Below are positions 1 through 8,593 of a DNA stretch of 64,000 nucleotides, one piece after another; the first letter of the stretch is position 1, and every line of letters begins with the position of its first letter. Source of the DNA: Terribium retamae. Its GTDB lineage: Bacteria > Pseudomonadota > Alphaproteobacteria > Rhizobiales > Rhizobiaceae. The translations under genes and the position numbers were made by a program. Below the pieces are notes generated by a model, which was not told the DNA's origin, did not search any database, and saw only the letters and a list, made by a program, of their open reading frames with translations. The stretch covers positions 62,001 to 126,000 of the forward strand of contig NZ_JAKREW010000006.1 in the NCBI RefSeq assembly GCF_022347545.1, in the 5' to 3' direction.

Positions 1-2
1 AT

Positions 3-533
3 ACGCTGGCAGCCCTGCGCGACGTGCTCGGTGAGGTCGCGGAAATCTCTGCCCTGTTGGCTACAAAACGACCTCTGGCGTTTGCAGTCGATACACAGGA
101 GTGGCTGCCGGTATCAGCCCCAGACCAGATTCTGGTCAGTGGCGTCATGGCGAGCGGCGCGCCCATCTCCATTCATTATCGTGGCGGCCCGGCACGGGAC
201 GACAATGGCCTGTTTTGGGAAATCCACGGCACGGAAGGCGACATCCGCATCACAGGCGCTTCCGGCCATACGCAGATGGTCCAGCTCTCGCTCCAAGGAG
301 CTCGTGGCGAGGATAAAGTGTTTCGGCCATTGGAGGTCCCTGCCTCACACCGCGCCGGCTGGCCTCGGGAAGTGGAGCCAGGCAATGTTGCCCGCCTCTA
401 CGCCAGCATGGCAGACGACCTGCAGAACGGCACGCGCACCGCACCAAGCTTCGACGACGCGGTTGCGGTTCACCGTATCATAGCAGCGATAGAGAAATCC
501 GCCGAAAGCGGAAAACGCGTTGAGCTGAGCTGA
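3..533 (+). CDS. Gfo/Idh/MocA family oxidoreductase, C-terminal part (truncated by window edge)
   Basis: The reading frame is open from the first bases and has no start inside the window, so only about the last 177 residues are present. The visible part, with a segment reading HGTEGDIRITG followed by a helical tail (ARLYASMADDL, then AVAVHRIIAAIEKSAESGKRV), is typical of the C-terminal substrate and dimer domain of NAD(P)-dependent Gfo/Idh/MocA sugar or inositol dehydrogenases. The Rossmann nucleotide-binding domain would lie upstream. The substrate cannot be told. It converges on the adenine deaminase gene only 8 bases away. Confidence 0.8.
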   Translation, partial: TLAALRDVLGEVAEISALLATKRPLAFAVDTQEWLPVSAPDQILVSGVMASGAPISIHYRGGPARDDNGLFWEIHGTEGDIRITGASGHTQMVQLSLQGARGEDKVFRPLEVPASHRAGWPREVEPGNVARLYASMADDLQNGTRTAPSFDDAVAVHRIIAAIEKSAESGKRVELS

Positions 534-541
534 GCGACCGC

Positions 542-2350
542 TCAAACAAACAAATCGACTTTCTCGAAAGTCCTAACATCGACCAATCCGACGTCCGAGA
601 TGCGCAATTCCGGGATCACCACCAGGGCCAGAAGCGAGTGCTGCATGTAGGCATTGTTCAGCGAGCAGCCCATCTTGCGCATCGCCTCGGTCAGCTTCTC
701 GGCCTTGGCCGCCACAATCTCGGCGCGCTCGTCCGACATCAGGCCGGCGATCGGCATTTCGACCAGCGCTAGTTCCTCGCCCTTCGAATAGAGCACCACG
801 CCGCCGCCGACCTCGGCGAGGCGGTTGGCGGCGAGAGCCATGTCCTGCTTGTTGGTGCCGACGACGATGATATGGTGGCTGTCATGCGCGACCGACGAAG
901 CCATTGCGCAGTCCTCGATGTAGCCGAAGCCCGACACGAAGGCGTTGGTGACGCCCCCGGTGCCGCGATGGCGTTCCACCAGCGCGATCTGGCAGACATC
1001 GCCCACCCGGTCGCTGGTGACCAACCCATCTTCGACGGCCAGATCCGCCTCCAACGCACGGGTCGGCGCCTGGTTCTCGATGACGCCGATGACCCGGGCG
1101 CGCACTTTGTTGGCCCCTTCCGGTGCCTTGATGTCGAAATCGGTCGCGGCAAGGCGTTTGCCGAGCTTCACCGTGTTCTTGGCGCTCGCAGGATAGTCAT
1201 AGGCTGGAATATCGGCCTCTAGCCTGCCGTTCGCCGCGAGACGAACGCCACGGCCATAGACCTCATTGATGGTCATTTCGGCAAGATTCGATACGACTAG
1301 GAAATCGGCCAGGCGTCCCGGCGCGATCGACCCGATCTCACGCTCCAGCCTGAAATGCTGGGCGGTGTTGATGGTTGCCATCTGGATTGCCGTCACCGGC
1401 TTCAAGCCCTGTTGGATGGCATGCCTGACGACGCGGTCCATGTGGCCATCATTCACCAGCGTCCCGGAATGGCTGTCATCGGTGCAAAGGATGAAGTTGC
1501 GCGGATCAATACCTTGTTCCGTAACGGCTTTGATCTGTTCGGCAACGTCGTACCAGGCAGAGCCAAGCCGCAGCATTGCCTTCATGCCCTGGCGCACGCG
1601 GGCAATCGCGTCCTCGGCGCGCGTGCCCTCATGATCATCCTCCGCCCCGCCGGCGACATAGCCGTGGAACGGCAGACCGAGGTCCGGCGACGCATAGTGG
1701 CCGCCCACCACCTTGCCAGCCCTGACCGTCGCAGCAATCTCCCCCGACATGACCGGGTTGTTGGCGGCGACACCAGGAAAATTCATGACTTCGCCGAGGC
1801 CGATGATGTTCTCCCAGGTCATCGCCTCGGCGACGTCTTCGACAGTGAGCACCGCACCCGCATTTTCCAGCCCCGGCGCGGAAGGCACGCAGGACGGCAT
1901 CTGCACATGCACGTTGATAGGCATGGCCAGCGCCTCGTCATGCATCAGCCGGACACCAGGCAGGCCGAGCACGTTGGCGATCTCATGCGGATCGATGAAC
2001 ATCGAGGTGGTACCATGCGGGATGACGGCACGGCTGAATTCAGTGACGGTCACCATGCCGCTTTCGACGTGCATGTGCGCGTCACACAGGCCGGGTACGA
2101 GATAACGCCCGCCGGCATCGACCACTATCGTCTCCGGCCCGACGGCATGGGAAGCATCCGGCCCGCAATAGGCGAAACGACCGCCGATCACGGCAATGTC
2201 GGTGCCGCTGATGATTTCTCCCGAATGAACATTGACCCAGCGGCCGTTGCGCACCACCAGATCGGCTGGCTTGCGCCCGGTGGCCACATCGACAAGCAGC
2301 GTCGCCATTTCGGTCCAGGGTTTTGGTCGGGAGAATTTTACTGGAATCAC
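542..2350 (-). CDS. ade: Adenine deaminase
   Basis: Predicted to hydrolyse adenine to hypoxanthine and ammonia in purine salvage, as a cytoplasmic metal-dependent amidohydrolase. The protein shows the metal-binding DAHMHVES motif, then HGTTSMFIDPHEIANVLG, both diagnostic of the Ade family, and a full C-terminal domain. The frame is open back to 2461, but the extra N-terminus is not family-like. A GTG at 2350 has a GGAAG ribosome site about 9 bases upstream and gives 602 residues, close to the usual family length, so I chose it. The Gfo/Idh gene converges on its 3' end, and no purine-regulatory RNA is visible upstream. Confidence 0.88.
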   Translation of the reverse strand: MIPVKFSRPKPWTEMATLLVDVATGRKPADLVVRNGRWVNVHSGEIISGTDIAVIGGRFAYCGPDASHAVGPETIVVDAGGRYLVPGLCDAHMHVESGMVTVTEFSRAVIPHGTTSMFIDPHEIANVLGLPGVRLMHDEALAMPINVHVQMPSCVPSAPGLENAGAVLTVEDVAEAMTWENIIGLGEVMNFPGVAANNPVMSGEIAATVRAGKVVGGHYASPDLGLPFHGYVAGGAEDDHEGTRAEDAIARVRQGMKAMLRLGSAWYDVAEQIKAVTEQGIDPRNFILCTDDSHSGTLVNDGHMDRVVRHAIQQGLKPVTAIQMATINTAQHFRLEREIGSIAPGRLADFLVVSNLAEMTINEVYGRGVRLAANGRLEADIPAYDYPASAKNTVKLGKRLAATDFDIKAPEGANKVRARVIGVIENQAPTRALEADLAVEDGLVTSDRVGDVCQIALVERHRGTGGVTNAFVSGFGYIEDCAMASSVAHDSHHIIVVGTNKQDMALAANRLAEVGGGVVLYSKGEELALVEMPIAGLMSDERAEIVAAKAEKLTEAMRKMGCSLNNAYMQHSLLALVVIPELRISDVGLVDVRTFEKVDLFV

Positions 2351-2461
2351 GTTTCGCTTCCGTCGATCGCACTGGATTTGCCACTCTGGCAAAACTGCAG
2401 GTCGGAAACCAGTTCGATGATGACGAGCTAACGGTTCATTTGCTTCCCCGCCCGCAAACAC

Positions 2462-2480
2462 ATTGCCTCAATCAGGCAAT
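2462..2480. other. Inverted repeat ATTGCCT-N5-AGGCAAT
   Basis: A perfect 7-bp inverted repeat with a 5-base loop lies between the metallohydrolase gene and the adenine deaminase gene, both on the minus strand. There is no T-run, so it is not a standard intrinsic terminator. It could be an operator for ade or a transcript-end stem. Confidence 0.4.
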
Positions 2481-2526
2481 CGCGAATGAAGCAGGGAACC
2501 AAGGAAGTCACGTCAGAGCGCTGAAT

Positions 2527-3321
2527 TTAAATCTTAAAGTCAGTCGGCGTGCCCTTCTCCAGCACTTTCAGCCGATCGGCGATGCCCAGGGCCTTGAAGG
2601 CGTGAGCGAGCTGTTCCTGGGTTTCGGTGAAATGCTCCCAGCCTTCATTGTGTATCGCGACGATGGTGGCCTTCGCGAAGGCGGCAGCCGCTTCGATCGC
2701 GTCATTGGCATCCATCGTGACATGGAAGGCACCGCGCGGTTTCGCAGATCCTGTGAACAGAACCGCAAGGCGCACATCGAAGCGCTTGGCGACCTCGGCG
2801 ACACCATCGAACCAGACTGTATCGCCGGAAATATAGATGCTCGGTCCCTTCTCATCGCCCAGCGAAATGACGAAACCGATGACATCGCCGCTGATCGGTT
2901 CGAAGCCATGCGGGCCATGGCGCGCGGGAGCCGCCGTTATTACCAGCCGCTGGCCTTGCGGCGTCTGAACGTCCACGCTCTGCCAGGGATCGAGACCTTC
3001 AGCGAGATTTCCCAGGCGTTCTGCCCCGGCAGTCGTTGTCAGCACACGGCCGGCTTTCGGCAGGAAAGCGCGGCCGGCATGGTCGAGATTGTCGAAATGC
3101 TGGTCGTGGCTCAGAAGAACGGCATCGATGGGCGGCAATTCTCCGGGGGGCAAGGCCGGGCCGGTCAGCTTCACCAGGCGCACCCCTCCATCATAGGCCT
3201 GCGGCGCATCGAAGGCCGGATCGGTAAGTAGATTGAGGCCGCCAATGCTGATCAGCGCGGTCGGACCGCCGATCAGCGTTGCGGTGATGTTTGCAGACAA
3301 TTCGTCAGGTCGGTTCGTCAT
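2527..3321 (-). CDS. UlaG-like MBL-fold metallohydrolase
   Basis: A 264-residue metallo-beta-lactamase-fold protein of the L-ascorbate-6-phosphate lactonase (UlaG)-like branch, probably cytoplasmic. The metal motif reads SHDQHFDNLDH, and later histidine and aspartate positions (PARHGPHG, ISGDTVWFDG, AIHNEGWEHF) follow the family order. The frame opens at 3384, but the ATG at 3321 is preceded by GGAG about 7 bases upstream and begins MTNRPDEL, so it is the better start. It is divergent from the dctB-like gene with about 190 bases between. The substrate is unknown; ascorbate use is not implied because no ula genes are nearby. Confidence 0.82.
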   Translation of the reverse strand: MTNRPDELSANITATLIGGPTALISIGGLNLLTDPAFDAPQAYDGGVRLVKLTGPALPPGELPPIDAVLLSHDQHFDNLDHAGRAFLPKAGRVLTTTAGAERLGNLAEGLDPWQSVDVQTPQGQRLVITAAPARHGPHGFEPISGDVIGFVISLGDEKGPSIYISGDTVWFDGVAEVAKRFDVRLAVLFTGSAKPRGAFHVTMDANDAIEAAAAFAKATIVAIHNEGWEHFTETQEQLAHAFKALGIADRLKVLEKGTPTDFKI

Positions 3322-3459
3322 GGCGCGCTCCATTGTCCTGGTCCACAGGAATCCGCATATCGGAACTGCCGCCCGCTCATCCAACGCTGTTGCGGGAACA
3401 GCGGATGTGCCGAAATACGCCCGCGATCACATCCGGTTCTCTCACAGCCTGCCGGTCCG

Positions 3460-3487
3460 TTGTACAAGATGGCACGCAGGCTATACT
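3460..3487 (+). promoter_or_regulatory. Candidate sigma-70 promoter of the dctB-like gene
   Basis: TTGTAC (3460-3465) and TATACT (3482-3487) are spaced by 16 bases. Initiation would fall near 3494, about 20 bases before the chosen ATG at 3513. Both hexamers are close to consensus. Confidence 0.55.
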
Positions 3488-3512
3488 GCCTGCCGGTCAA
3501 CCGGCGACGCTG

Positions 3513-5354
3513 ATGCTCAAGCCACTTTCCAATAGACGCTGGTTCTGGATTGCGCTTCTGATCGCGCTCGCGGCGGCGCTCGCTTTCTATGGCAGCACCT
3601 TCGCGACACGAGCCTATCTCGACCAGGCGGCGACGCGCGGAAAAACCACGCTGAGGCTGGCTGTGGCCGCACTGCAAGGGCAGTTGAACCGCTTCGAACC
3701 GCTCCCTTCCCTGATTGCTGACAACGACGACATCAAGGAGTTGCTGGCGGCCCCGAATGATCCGGGACTGCGTGATCGTGGCAACGCTTATCTCAGGCAA
3801 ATCAACACATTGCTGCAATCTTCCGACATCTATGTGATAGCACCAGACGGCGAAACGATCATCGCCAGCAACTTCGACCGGCCCGTCAGTTTCGTGGGAG
3901 AGAATTTTTCCTACCGCCCCTATTTCCAGGACGCGATCAAGGGCAAGCGCGGTCGCTTCTTCGCTCTCGGCACAACCTCGTTGAAGCGCGGATATTATTT
4001 CTCGGCTCCCGTACATGTCGGCGGCGCCATCCGCGGCGTCGTGGTGTTCAAGGTCGAGGTCGACGCCATCGAGGCATCCTGGCTTGGCGGGGACGATGAG
4101 ATCATCGTTACCGATCCTGAAGGCATCATTTTCATGGCGGAGCGGCCGGAGTGGCTTTATGCCAGCTTGCTGCCGCTGACGCCGGAACGACGCGCCCGCA
4201 CGGCCGCCTCGCGGCGTTATGCAAACGCGACGTTGCGCGAGCTGCCGGTCGCACGCGGTAATTTCGAAAACCGGCTCTCCCTGATGACCGTCAACTTCGA
4301 AAGGCAGAGTAGCGAGTATCTGGTCCTGTCGGAGGTCATGCCGGATGCAGGCTGGACGATCAACGTGCTGCTCGACACGCGCTCGGCGCGTACACAGGCA
4401 TTGACCACAGTCGCCGCTGCACTGCTGACTTTGGGGCTGGCTGCCCTGGGCGGCTTTGTTTTGCTACAGCGGCGGGCACGGCTGGCCGAACGCATGGAGA
4501 TGCAGCGCTTTGCCCGCGAGGAGTTGGAGCGTCGGGTCGAAGAGCGCACGCATGACCTTGCGTTGGTCAACACGCGGCTTGAGACAGAAGTCGCTGAAAG
4601 ACGCACCACGGAACGACAGCTGAGGCAAACACAGGCGGATCTCATCCAGGCCGGCAAACTGGCCGCGCTCGGCCAGATGTCGGCGGCTTTGTCGCATGAA
4701 TTCAATCAGCCTCTGGCAGCGGTGAAGACCTATGCCGACAATGCCGCCGTCCTCATCGAGCGCGACCGTGCCGCCGAAGCTCGCGACAACGTCGTACGCA
4801 TCTCGAGCCTCGCCGACCGCATGGCGTCGATCAGTCGTCATCTCCGAAATTTCGCGCGCAAGCCGAACGAGAAACTCGGCGCCGTCGATCTGGCGGAGGT
4901 GGTGCGCGACACGCAGGAAATCGTGGCCTGGCGCCTCAAGGCGGCCAATGCGACGCTGCTTGTCGACCTCGGCCGCACTCCACTGGCTGTCAAAGCGGGA
5001 TCTGTTCGGCTTCAGCAAGTGCTGGTCAATATCATCACCAATGCAGCCGACGCCGTCGAAGGCCTGCCGGACAGGCGCATCGAACTCCAGGCGCGGCGCA
5101 GGGCGGGTAAAGTCCTCATAACGGTGCGCGATCACGGCTCCGGCGTTGCCGATGCCATCGCGGAACGGATCTTTGATCCGTTCTTCTCGACAAAGGGCGT
5201 CGGCAAGGGGCTGGGGCTGGGCCTTTCGATTTCCTACAACATCATCAAGGACTTCGGCGGAAGCCTTGGTGTCTTGAATCATCCCGAAGGTGGTGCCCTG
5301 TTCACGATCGAACTCGAAGCGATGCGCAACACGGTGCGCGAGGCAGCCGAATGA
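3513..5354 (+). CDS. dctB: DctB-like sensor histidine kinase
   Basis: A membrane sensor kinase of the C4-dicarboxylate (DctB) type, 613 residues from the ATG at 3513. A first membrane segment (about residues 9-29) is followed by a periplasmic dCache-like sensor region, a second membrane segment (about 296-318), a coiled linker, the phospho-acceptor motif SHEFNQPLAAV with His395, and a C-terminal ATPase with FDPFFSTKG and a glycine box GLGLGLS. The frame runs back to 3291 but that part is not membrane-protein-like. Its stop overlaps the start of the regulator (ATGA), so the two are translationally coupled. The adjacent tctCBA transporter suggests that the ligand is a carboxylate, possibly not the classical C4 acids. 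Confidence 0.88.
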   Translation: MLKPLSNRRWFWIALLIALAAALAFYGSTFATRAYLDQAATRGKTTLRLAVAALQGQLNRFEPLPSLIADNDDIKELLAAPNDPGLRDRGNAYLRQINTLLQSSDIYVIAPDGETIIASNFDRPVSFVGENFSYRPYFQDAIKGKRGRFFALGTTSLKRGYYFSAPVHVGGAIRGVVVFKVEVDAIEASWLGGDDEIIVTDPEGIIFMAERPEWLYASLLPLTPERRARTAASRRYANATLRELPVARGNFENRLSLMTVNFERQSSEYLVLSEVMPDAGWTINVLLDTRSARTQALTTVAAALLTLGLAALGGFVLLQRRARLAERMEMQRFAREELERRVEERTHDLALVNTRLETEVAERRTTERQLRQTQADLIQAGKLAALGQMSAALSHEFNQPLAAVKTYADNAAVLIERDRAAEARDNVVRISSLADRMASISRHLRNFARKPNEKLGAVDLAEVVRDTQEIVAWRLKAANATLLVDLGRTPLAVKAGSVRLQQVLVNIITNAADAVEGLPDRRIELQARRRAGKVLITVRDHGSGVADAIAERIFDPFFSTKGVGKGLGLGLSISYNIIKDFGGSLGVLNHPEGGALFTIELEAMRNTVREAAE

Positions 5355-6709
5355 AGCCGCCGATCGTGCTCCTGGTAGACGATGAGGAAGAACCGCGCCG
5401 AGCTGCGGCTCAGTCACTCGATCTCGCAGGACTTGCATTGCAGGAGTGCGCCTCGGCTGAACGCGCGCTCGATTTCATCACGCAAGGCTTCAACGGCGTC
5501 GTCGTGTCCGACATCCGCATGCCGGGAATGGACGGAATGACGCTTCTTGCCCGCATTCGCGAGATCGACGCGGATATTCCCGTCATCCTCGTCACCGGCC
5601 ATGGCGATGTCCAGCTTGCCGTGCGCGCGATGCGCGAAGGCGCCTATGACTTCCTCGAAAAGCCCTATGTCGTGCAGCACCTGATCGAAATGGCGGGGCG
5701 GGCCATCGACCGACGCAGTCTCGTTCTGGAGAACCGGCAGTTGCGTGCGGCAGCCGGCAAGAATGATGACCTCGAGACCCGCCTGCCCGGCCGTACCCAG
5801 GTCATGGTCGAACTGCGCTACAAGCTGCGGGCCATTGCGGCTACCGATGCCGACATCCTTATCATCGGCGATACCGGCACGGGCAAGGAGGTGGCAGCCC
5901 GCGCGCTGCACGACATCAGCGGCCGTGCGACAAAACCCTTCATCGCCATCAATTGTGCAGCGCTGCCCGCCACGTTGATCGAAAGCGAGCTGTTCGGCCA
6001 CGAAGCCGGTGCCTTTCCGGGTGCCTTGCGGCCACGCTTCGGAAAGTTCGAGCATGCAAGAGGCGGCACCGTTCTACTCGACGAGATCGGTTCAATGCCC
6101 GTCGACCTTCAAGCCAAGCTGTTGAGGGTCATACAGGATCGGGTCATCTATCGGCTGGGCTCCAACGAACCAATAGCGCTCGATGTGCGCTTCATCGCCA
6201 CCAGCAAGGTCGATCTCGACGAGGAAGTCGCAGCCGGGCGGTTTCGTGCCGATCTGCTTTACCATCTCAATGTGGTGACGCTGAGAATGCCGGCACTCGT
6301 GGCAAGGCGCGAGGATGTGCCGCTGCTTTTCCTGCAACTGGTCCGTGAGGCCGCCGGACGTTATCGCCGCGATGATGTCGACGTGCCGCCGCATGTCATT
6401 GCCGATATCGCTGGGCGGGAGTGGCCCGGGAACGTCCGTGAACTCAGGAACGCAGCGGACCGTTTCGTGTTAGGACTCAGCACGCACGCCACCACTCAGG
6501 CAACCGAAACCGCCAACGGCGATCTTCGCCTGGCGGATCGTGTTGCGGAATTCGAAAAGGATGTCATTTCCGCAGCGCTTGTCGCCCATGGCGGCAGCCT
6601 CAAGCCGGTCTATGAACAGCTCGGAATCTCTCGCAAGACGCTCTACGAAAAGATGCAGCGTTATGGACTCGACAAAAGACAGCTTGGCGCGCCGGAAGCC
6701 GCCGACTAG
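5351..6709 (+). CDS. dctD: DctD-like sigma-54-dependent response regulator
   Basis: Partner of the upstream kinase, 452 residues. It has a receiver domain with phospho-acceptor Asp54 (VVVSDIRMPG), an AAA+ domain with Walker A GDTGTGKE and Walker B GGTVLLDEIGS, and a C-terminal Fis-type helix-turn-helix (GISRKTLYEKMQRYGL). The sigma-54 contact loop, normally GAFTGA, reads GAFPGA at residues 220-225; Pro223 replaces the conserved threonine. The likely target is the tctCBA operon immediately downstream, which is separated by an 18-bp palindrome suited to an enhancer site. Overlap with the kinase gene is 4 bases. Confidence 0.88.
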   Translation: MKPPIVLLVDDEEEPRRAAAQSLDLAGLALQECASAERALDFITQGFNGVVVSDIRMPGMDGMTLLARIREIDADIPVILVTGHGDVQLAVRAMREGAYDFLEKPYVVQHLIEMAGRAIDRRSLVLENRQLRAAAGKNDDLETRLPGRTQVMVELRYKLRAIAATDADILIIGDTGTGKEVAARALHDISGRATKPFIAINCAALPATLIESELFGHEAGAFPGALRPRFGKFEHARGGTVLLDEIGSMPVDLQAKLLRVIQDRVIYRLGSNEPIALDVRFIATSKVDLDEEVAAGRFRADLLYHLNVVTLRMPALVARREDVPLLFLQLVREAAGRYRRDDVDVPPHVIADIAGREWPGNVRELRNAADRFVLGLSTHATTQATETANGDLRLADRVAEFEKDVISAALVAHGGSLKPVYEQLGISRKTLYEKMQRYGLDKRQLGAPEAAD

Positions 6710-6714
6710 CCGGA

Positions 6715-6732
6715 TGTGTGGAAATCCACACA
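6715..6732. promoter_or_regulatory. 18-bp perfect palindrome, candidate DctD enhancer site
   Basis: TGTGTGGA-AA-TCCACACA has 8-bp arms around a 2-base centre and begins 6 bases after the regulator's stop codon. It lies about 260 bases upstream of tctC, a usual distance for a sigma-54 enhancer. Assignment to the neighbouring DctD-like protein is inference. Confidence 0.55.
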
Positions 6733-6815
6733 TTGCCGGACAGCAATGTTACGACTTCCACCCATTGTCGAGATGTTTGGTCGGCAATACGGGCATTTTC
6801 CGCATTTGGACATTG
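6731..6815. promoter_or_regulatory. Cluster of ATTGCCG/CGGCAAT half-sites upstream of tctC
   Basis: CATTGC-N6-GCAATG (6731-6748) is followed by CATTGTCG, CGGCAAT near 6782 and ATTGCCG near 6809; the last two form an inverted pair. The repeated half-site suggests a protein-binding region in the 283-base gap between the regulator and tctC. No correctly spaced sigma-54 promoter was found in this gap. Confidence 0.35.
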
Positions 6816-6937
6816 CCGAATGCAACAAAGCCTCTTCCTATTGGCCATCCGTTCTTGGCGCTGGAGGAGACCTGCGCCAAAGCAATTCAAGGAAAGTGCG
6901 TAGCGGTTTTCCGTCCGGAATTGCGTGAAAGGGAGCG

Positions 6938-6969
6938 GAGCGTTTTCCGTCGAAAACGGAAACGCTCTA
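6938..6969. repeat. Short palindromic repeat copy (GAGCGTTT...AAACGCTCTA)
   Basis: An imperfect hairpin, GAGCGTTTTCCGT paired with ACGGAAACGCTC (one bulged T, short loop), lies in the 5' leader of tctC just upstream of its ribosome site. The arms match the second half of the larger repeat copies near 24.6 and 31.6 kb. Here it could affect tctC translation or mRNA stability. Confidence 0.7.
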
Positions 6970-6992
6970 AACGAAGGATCTGGGAGGATTTC

Positions 6993-7970
6993 ATGAAGAA
7001 GCTTATCGCCTCGCTGGCGGCTGCTGCGACCTTTGCCATGCTGGCAAGCTCCGCCACGGCACAGACCTATCCTGATAAGACGATCACTATGATCGTGCCG
7101 TTCGCAGCAGGCGGCCCGACCGACACGGTGACCCGGCTTGTCGCCGAATCGATGTCGAAGGACCTCGGCCAGCAAGTGATCGTGGAAAATGTCGGCGGAG
7201 CCGGCGGCACGCTTGGCGCGGCACGCGTCGCTGAAGCCGATCCTGATGGCTATACGCTGCTTCTCCACCATATCGGCATGGCCACCAGCGCCACGCTTTA
7301 CCGGAAGCTTGCCTACGATACGCTGAACGCCTTCGACTATGTCGGCCTCGTCACCGAGGTGCCGATGACGATCGTCACGCGAAAGGATTTCGAGCCCACC
7401 GATCTCAAGGGCCTGATCGATTATGTGAAGGCCAACAAAGACAAGGTGACGCTCGCCAATGCGGGCATCGGCGCTGCATCGCATCTGTGCGGCATGATGT
7501 TCATGAATGCGATCCAGACACAGTTCGTGACGGTTCCCTACAAGGGCACCGGTCCGGCGATGACTGATCTGCTCGGTGGCCAAGTCGACATCATGTGCGA
7601 CCAGACCACCAATACGACCAAGCAGATCCAGGGCGGCACGATCAAGGCCTATGCCGTCACCTCGCCTGCTCGTCTCGACGTGCTGCCCAACATCCCGACC
7701 ACTGAGGAAGCCGGCCTGCCGAACTTCCAGGTCGGCATCTGGCACGGCATCTACGCGCCGAAAGGCACGTCGCCGGAGGTGCTCGACAAGCTCAGCAAGT
7801 CGCTGCAGAAGGCGCTGAAGGATGAGAACGTCATCGCCCGCTTTGCCGAACTGGGCACCAAGCCCTCATCCGAGGCGGATGCCACGCCTGCAGCGCTCAA
7901 GGCCAAACTTGAAAGCGAGGTCGCCCGCTGGAAGCCGGTGATCGAGGCTGCCGGACAATACGCGGACTAA
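6993..7970 (+). CDS. tctC: Tripartite tricarboxylate transporter binding protein (TctC family)
   Basis: Periplasmic substrate-binding component of a TTT carboxylate transporter, 325 residues. It has a clear signal peptide (MKKLIASLAAAATFAMLASS, then ATAQ) and the family hallmarks YPDKTITMIVPFAAGGPTD and ENVGGAGGTLGA. The ATG at 6993 follows GGGAGG with good spacing; the longer open frame upstream is non-coding. It is the first gene of tctCBA. The substrate (citrate, tricarballylate, or an aromatic or dicarboxylic acid) cannot be read from sequence. Confidence 0.93.
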   Translation: MKKLIASLAAAATFAMLASSATAQTYPDKTITMIVPFAAGGPTDTVTRLVAESMSKDLGQQVIVENVGGAGGTLGAARVAEADPDGYTLLLHHIGMATSATLYRKLAYDTLNAFDYVGLVTEVPMTIVTRKDFEPTDLKGLIDYVKANKDKVTLANAGIGAASHLCGMMFMNAIQTQFVTVPYKGTGPAMTDLLGGQVDIMCDQTTNTTKQIQGGTIKAYAVTSPARLDVLPNIPTTEEAGLPNFQVGIWHGIYAPKGTSPEVLDKLSKSLQKALKDENVIARFAELGTKPSSEADATPAALKAKLESEVARWKPVIEAAGQYAD

Positions 7971-7977
7971 CGCCATT

Positions 7978-8014
7978 AGAAGGCCGGGCGAGCATCCCTC
8001 ACCCGGTCTTCTTT
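7978..8014 (+). terminator. Stem-loop between tctC and tctB
   Basis: AGAAGGCCGGG pairs with CCCGGTCTTCT (one mismatch) across a short loop, followed by a weak T-rich stretch. In this position, after the binding-protein gene and before the permease genes, such a stem usually attenuates read-through or stabilises the upstream mRNA. Confidence 0.55.
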
Positions 8015-8119
8015 GTCGGACGCATATTCAGACACCGGCACCGCAAAAACTTCCCGACAGGGAGGAAATGGCCGCTGTTGGATGACGGAAATCCAATGAT
8101 CCGGCCTTCGGAGGGAACA

Positions 8120-8590
8120 GTGAACAAGCTTTCCATCGATCCAACGAACGGAGCGTGCGGGGCGATCTTCATCGCCGTCGGCCTGTTCTTCGGCTATCAA
8201 TCGCTCGGCCAGGAAATCGGCAACGCCTTTCGAATGGGACCAGGTTATTTCCCGCTCGTTTTGTCGGGCATTCTGATCCTGCTGGGCGCCATCATCGTCG
8301 TACAGGCAACGCGTGTCACCGGCGAACCGATCGGGCAGATCGCCTGGCGCGGCATGATTTTCATTCTACCCGCGCCAATCTTCTTCGGACTAACCGTGCG
8401 GGGGCTGGGCTTCGTGCCGGCGCTGTTCGTCACCGCGCTCATCGCGGCCTTCGCCTCGCAGCGCATGCGGCCGGGTACGGCGCTCATCGTCGCCTTGGCG
8501 CTCACCATCTTTTCCACGATCGTGTTCAGCTACGCGCTTGGCTTGCCGTTCCAGCGTTTTGGCCCGTGGATACCTTGGGTGGGAGCATAA
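8120..8590 (+). CDS. tctB: TctB family small membrane subunit
   Basis: Small integral membrane subunit of the TTT transporter, 156 residues with four hydrophobic segments (starting GAIFIAVGLFFGY, then PLVLSGILILLGAII, and two near the C-terminus). The GTG at 8120 follows GGAGGG by four bases, which sets the start; an ATG 42 bases upstream lacks a ribosome site. Three bases separate its stop from the tctA start. Confidence 0.88.
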   Translation: MNKLSIDPTNGACGAIFIAVGLFFGYQSLGQEIGNAFRMGPGYFPLVLSGILILLGAIIVVQATRVTGEPIGQIAWRGMIFILPAPIFFGLTVRGLGFVPALFVTALIAAFASQRMRPGTALIVALALTIFSTIVFSYALGLPFQRFGPWIPWVGA

Positions 8591-8593
8591 GCC

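Noticed and set aside
1355-2431. Long plus-strand open frame opposite adenine deaminase
   Set aside because: It is antisense to a well-conserved gene, with histidine- and arginine-rich composition typical of a shadow frame in GC-rich DNA.
6710-6992. Sigma-54 promoter before tctC
   Set aside because: Several GG...GC pairs occur (for example TGGAGGAGACCTGC), but none has the strict 10-base spacing between GG and GC, so I do not annotate one.
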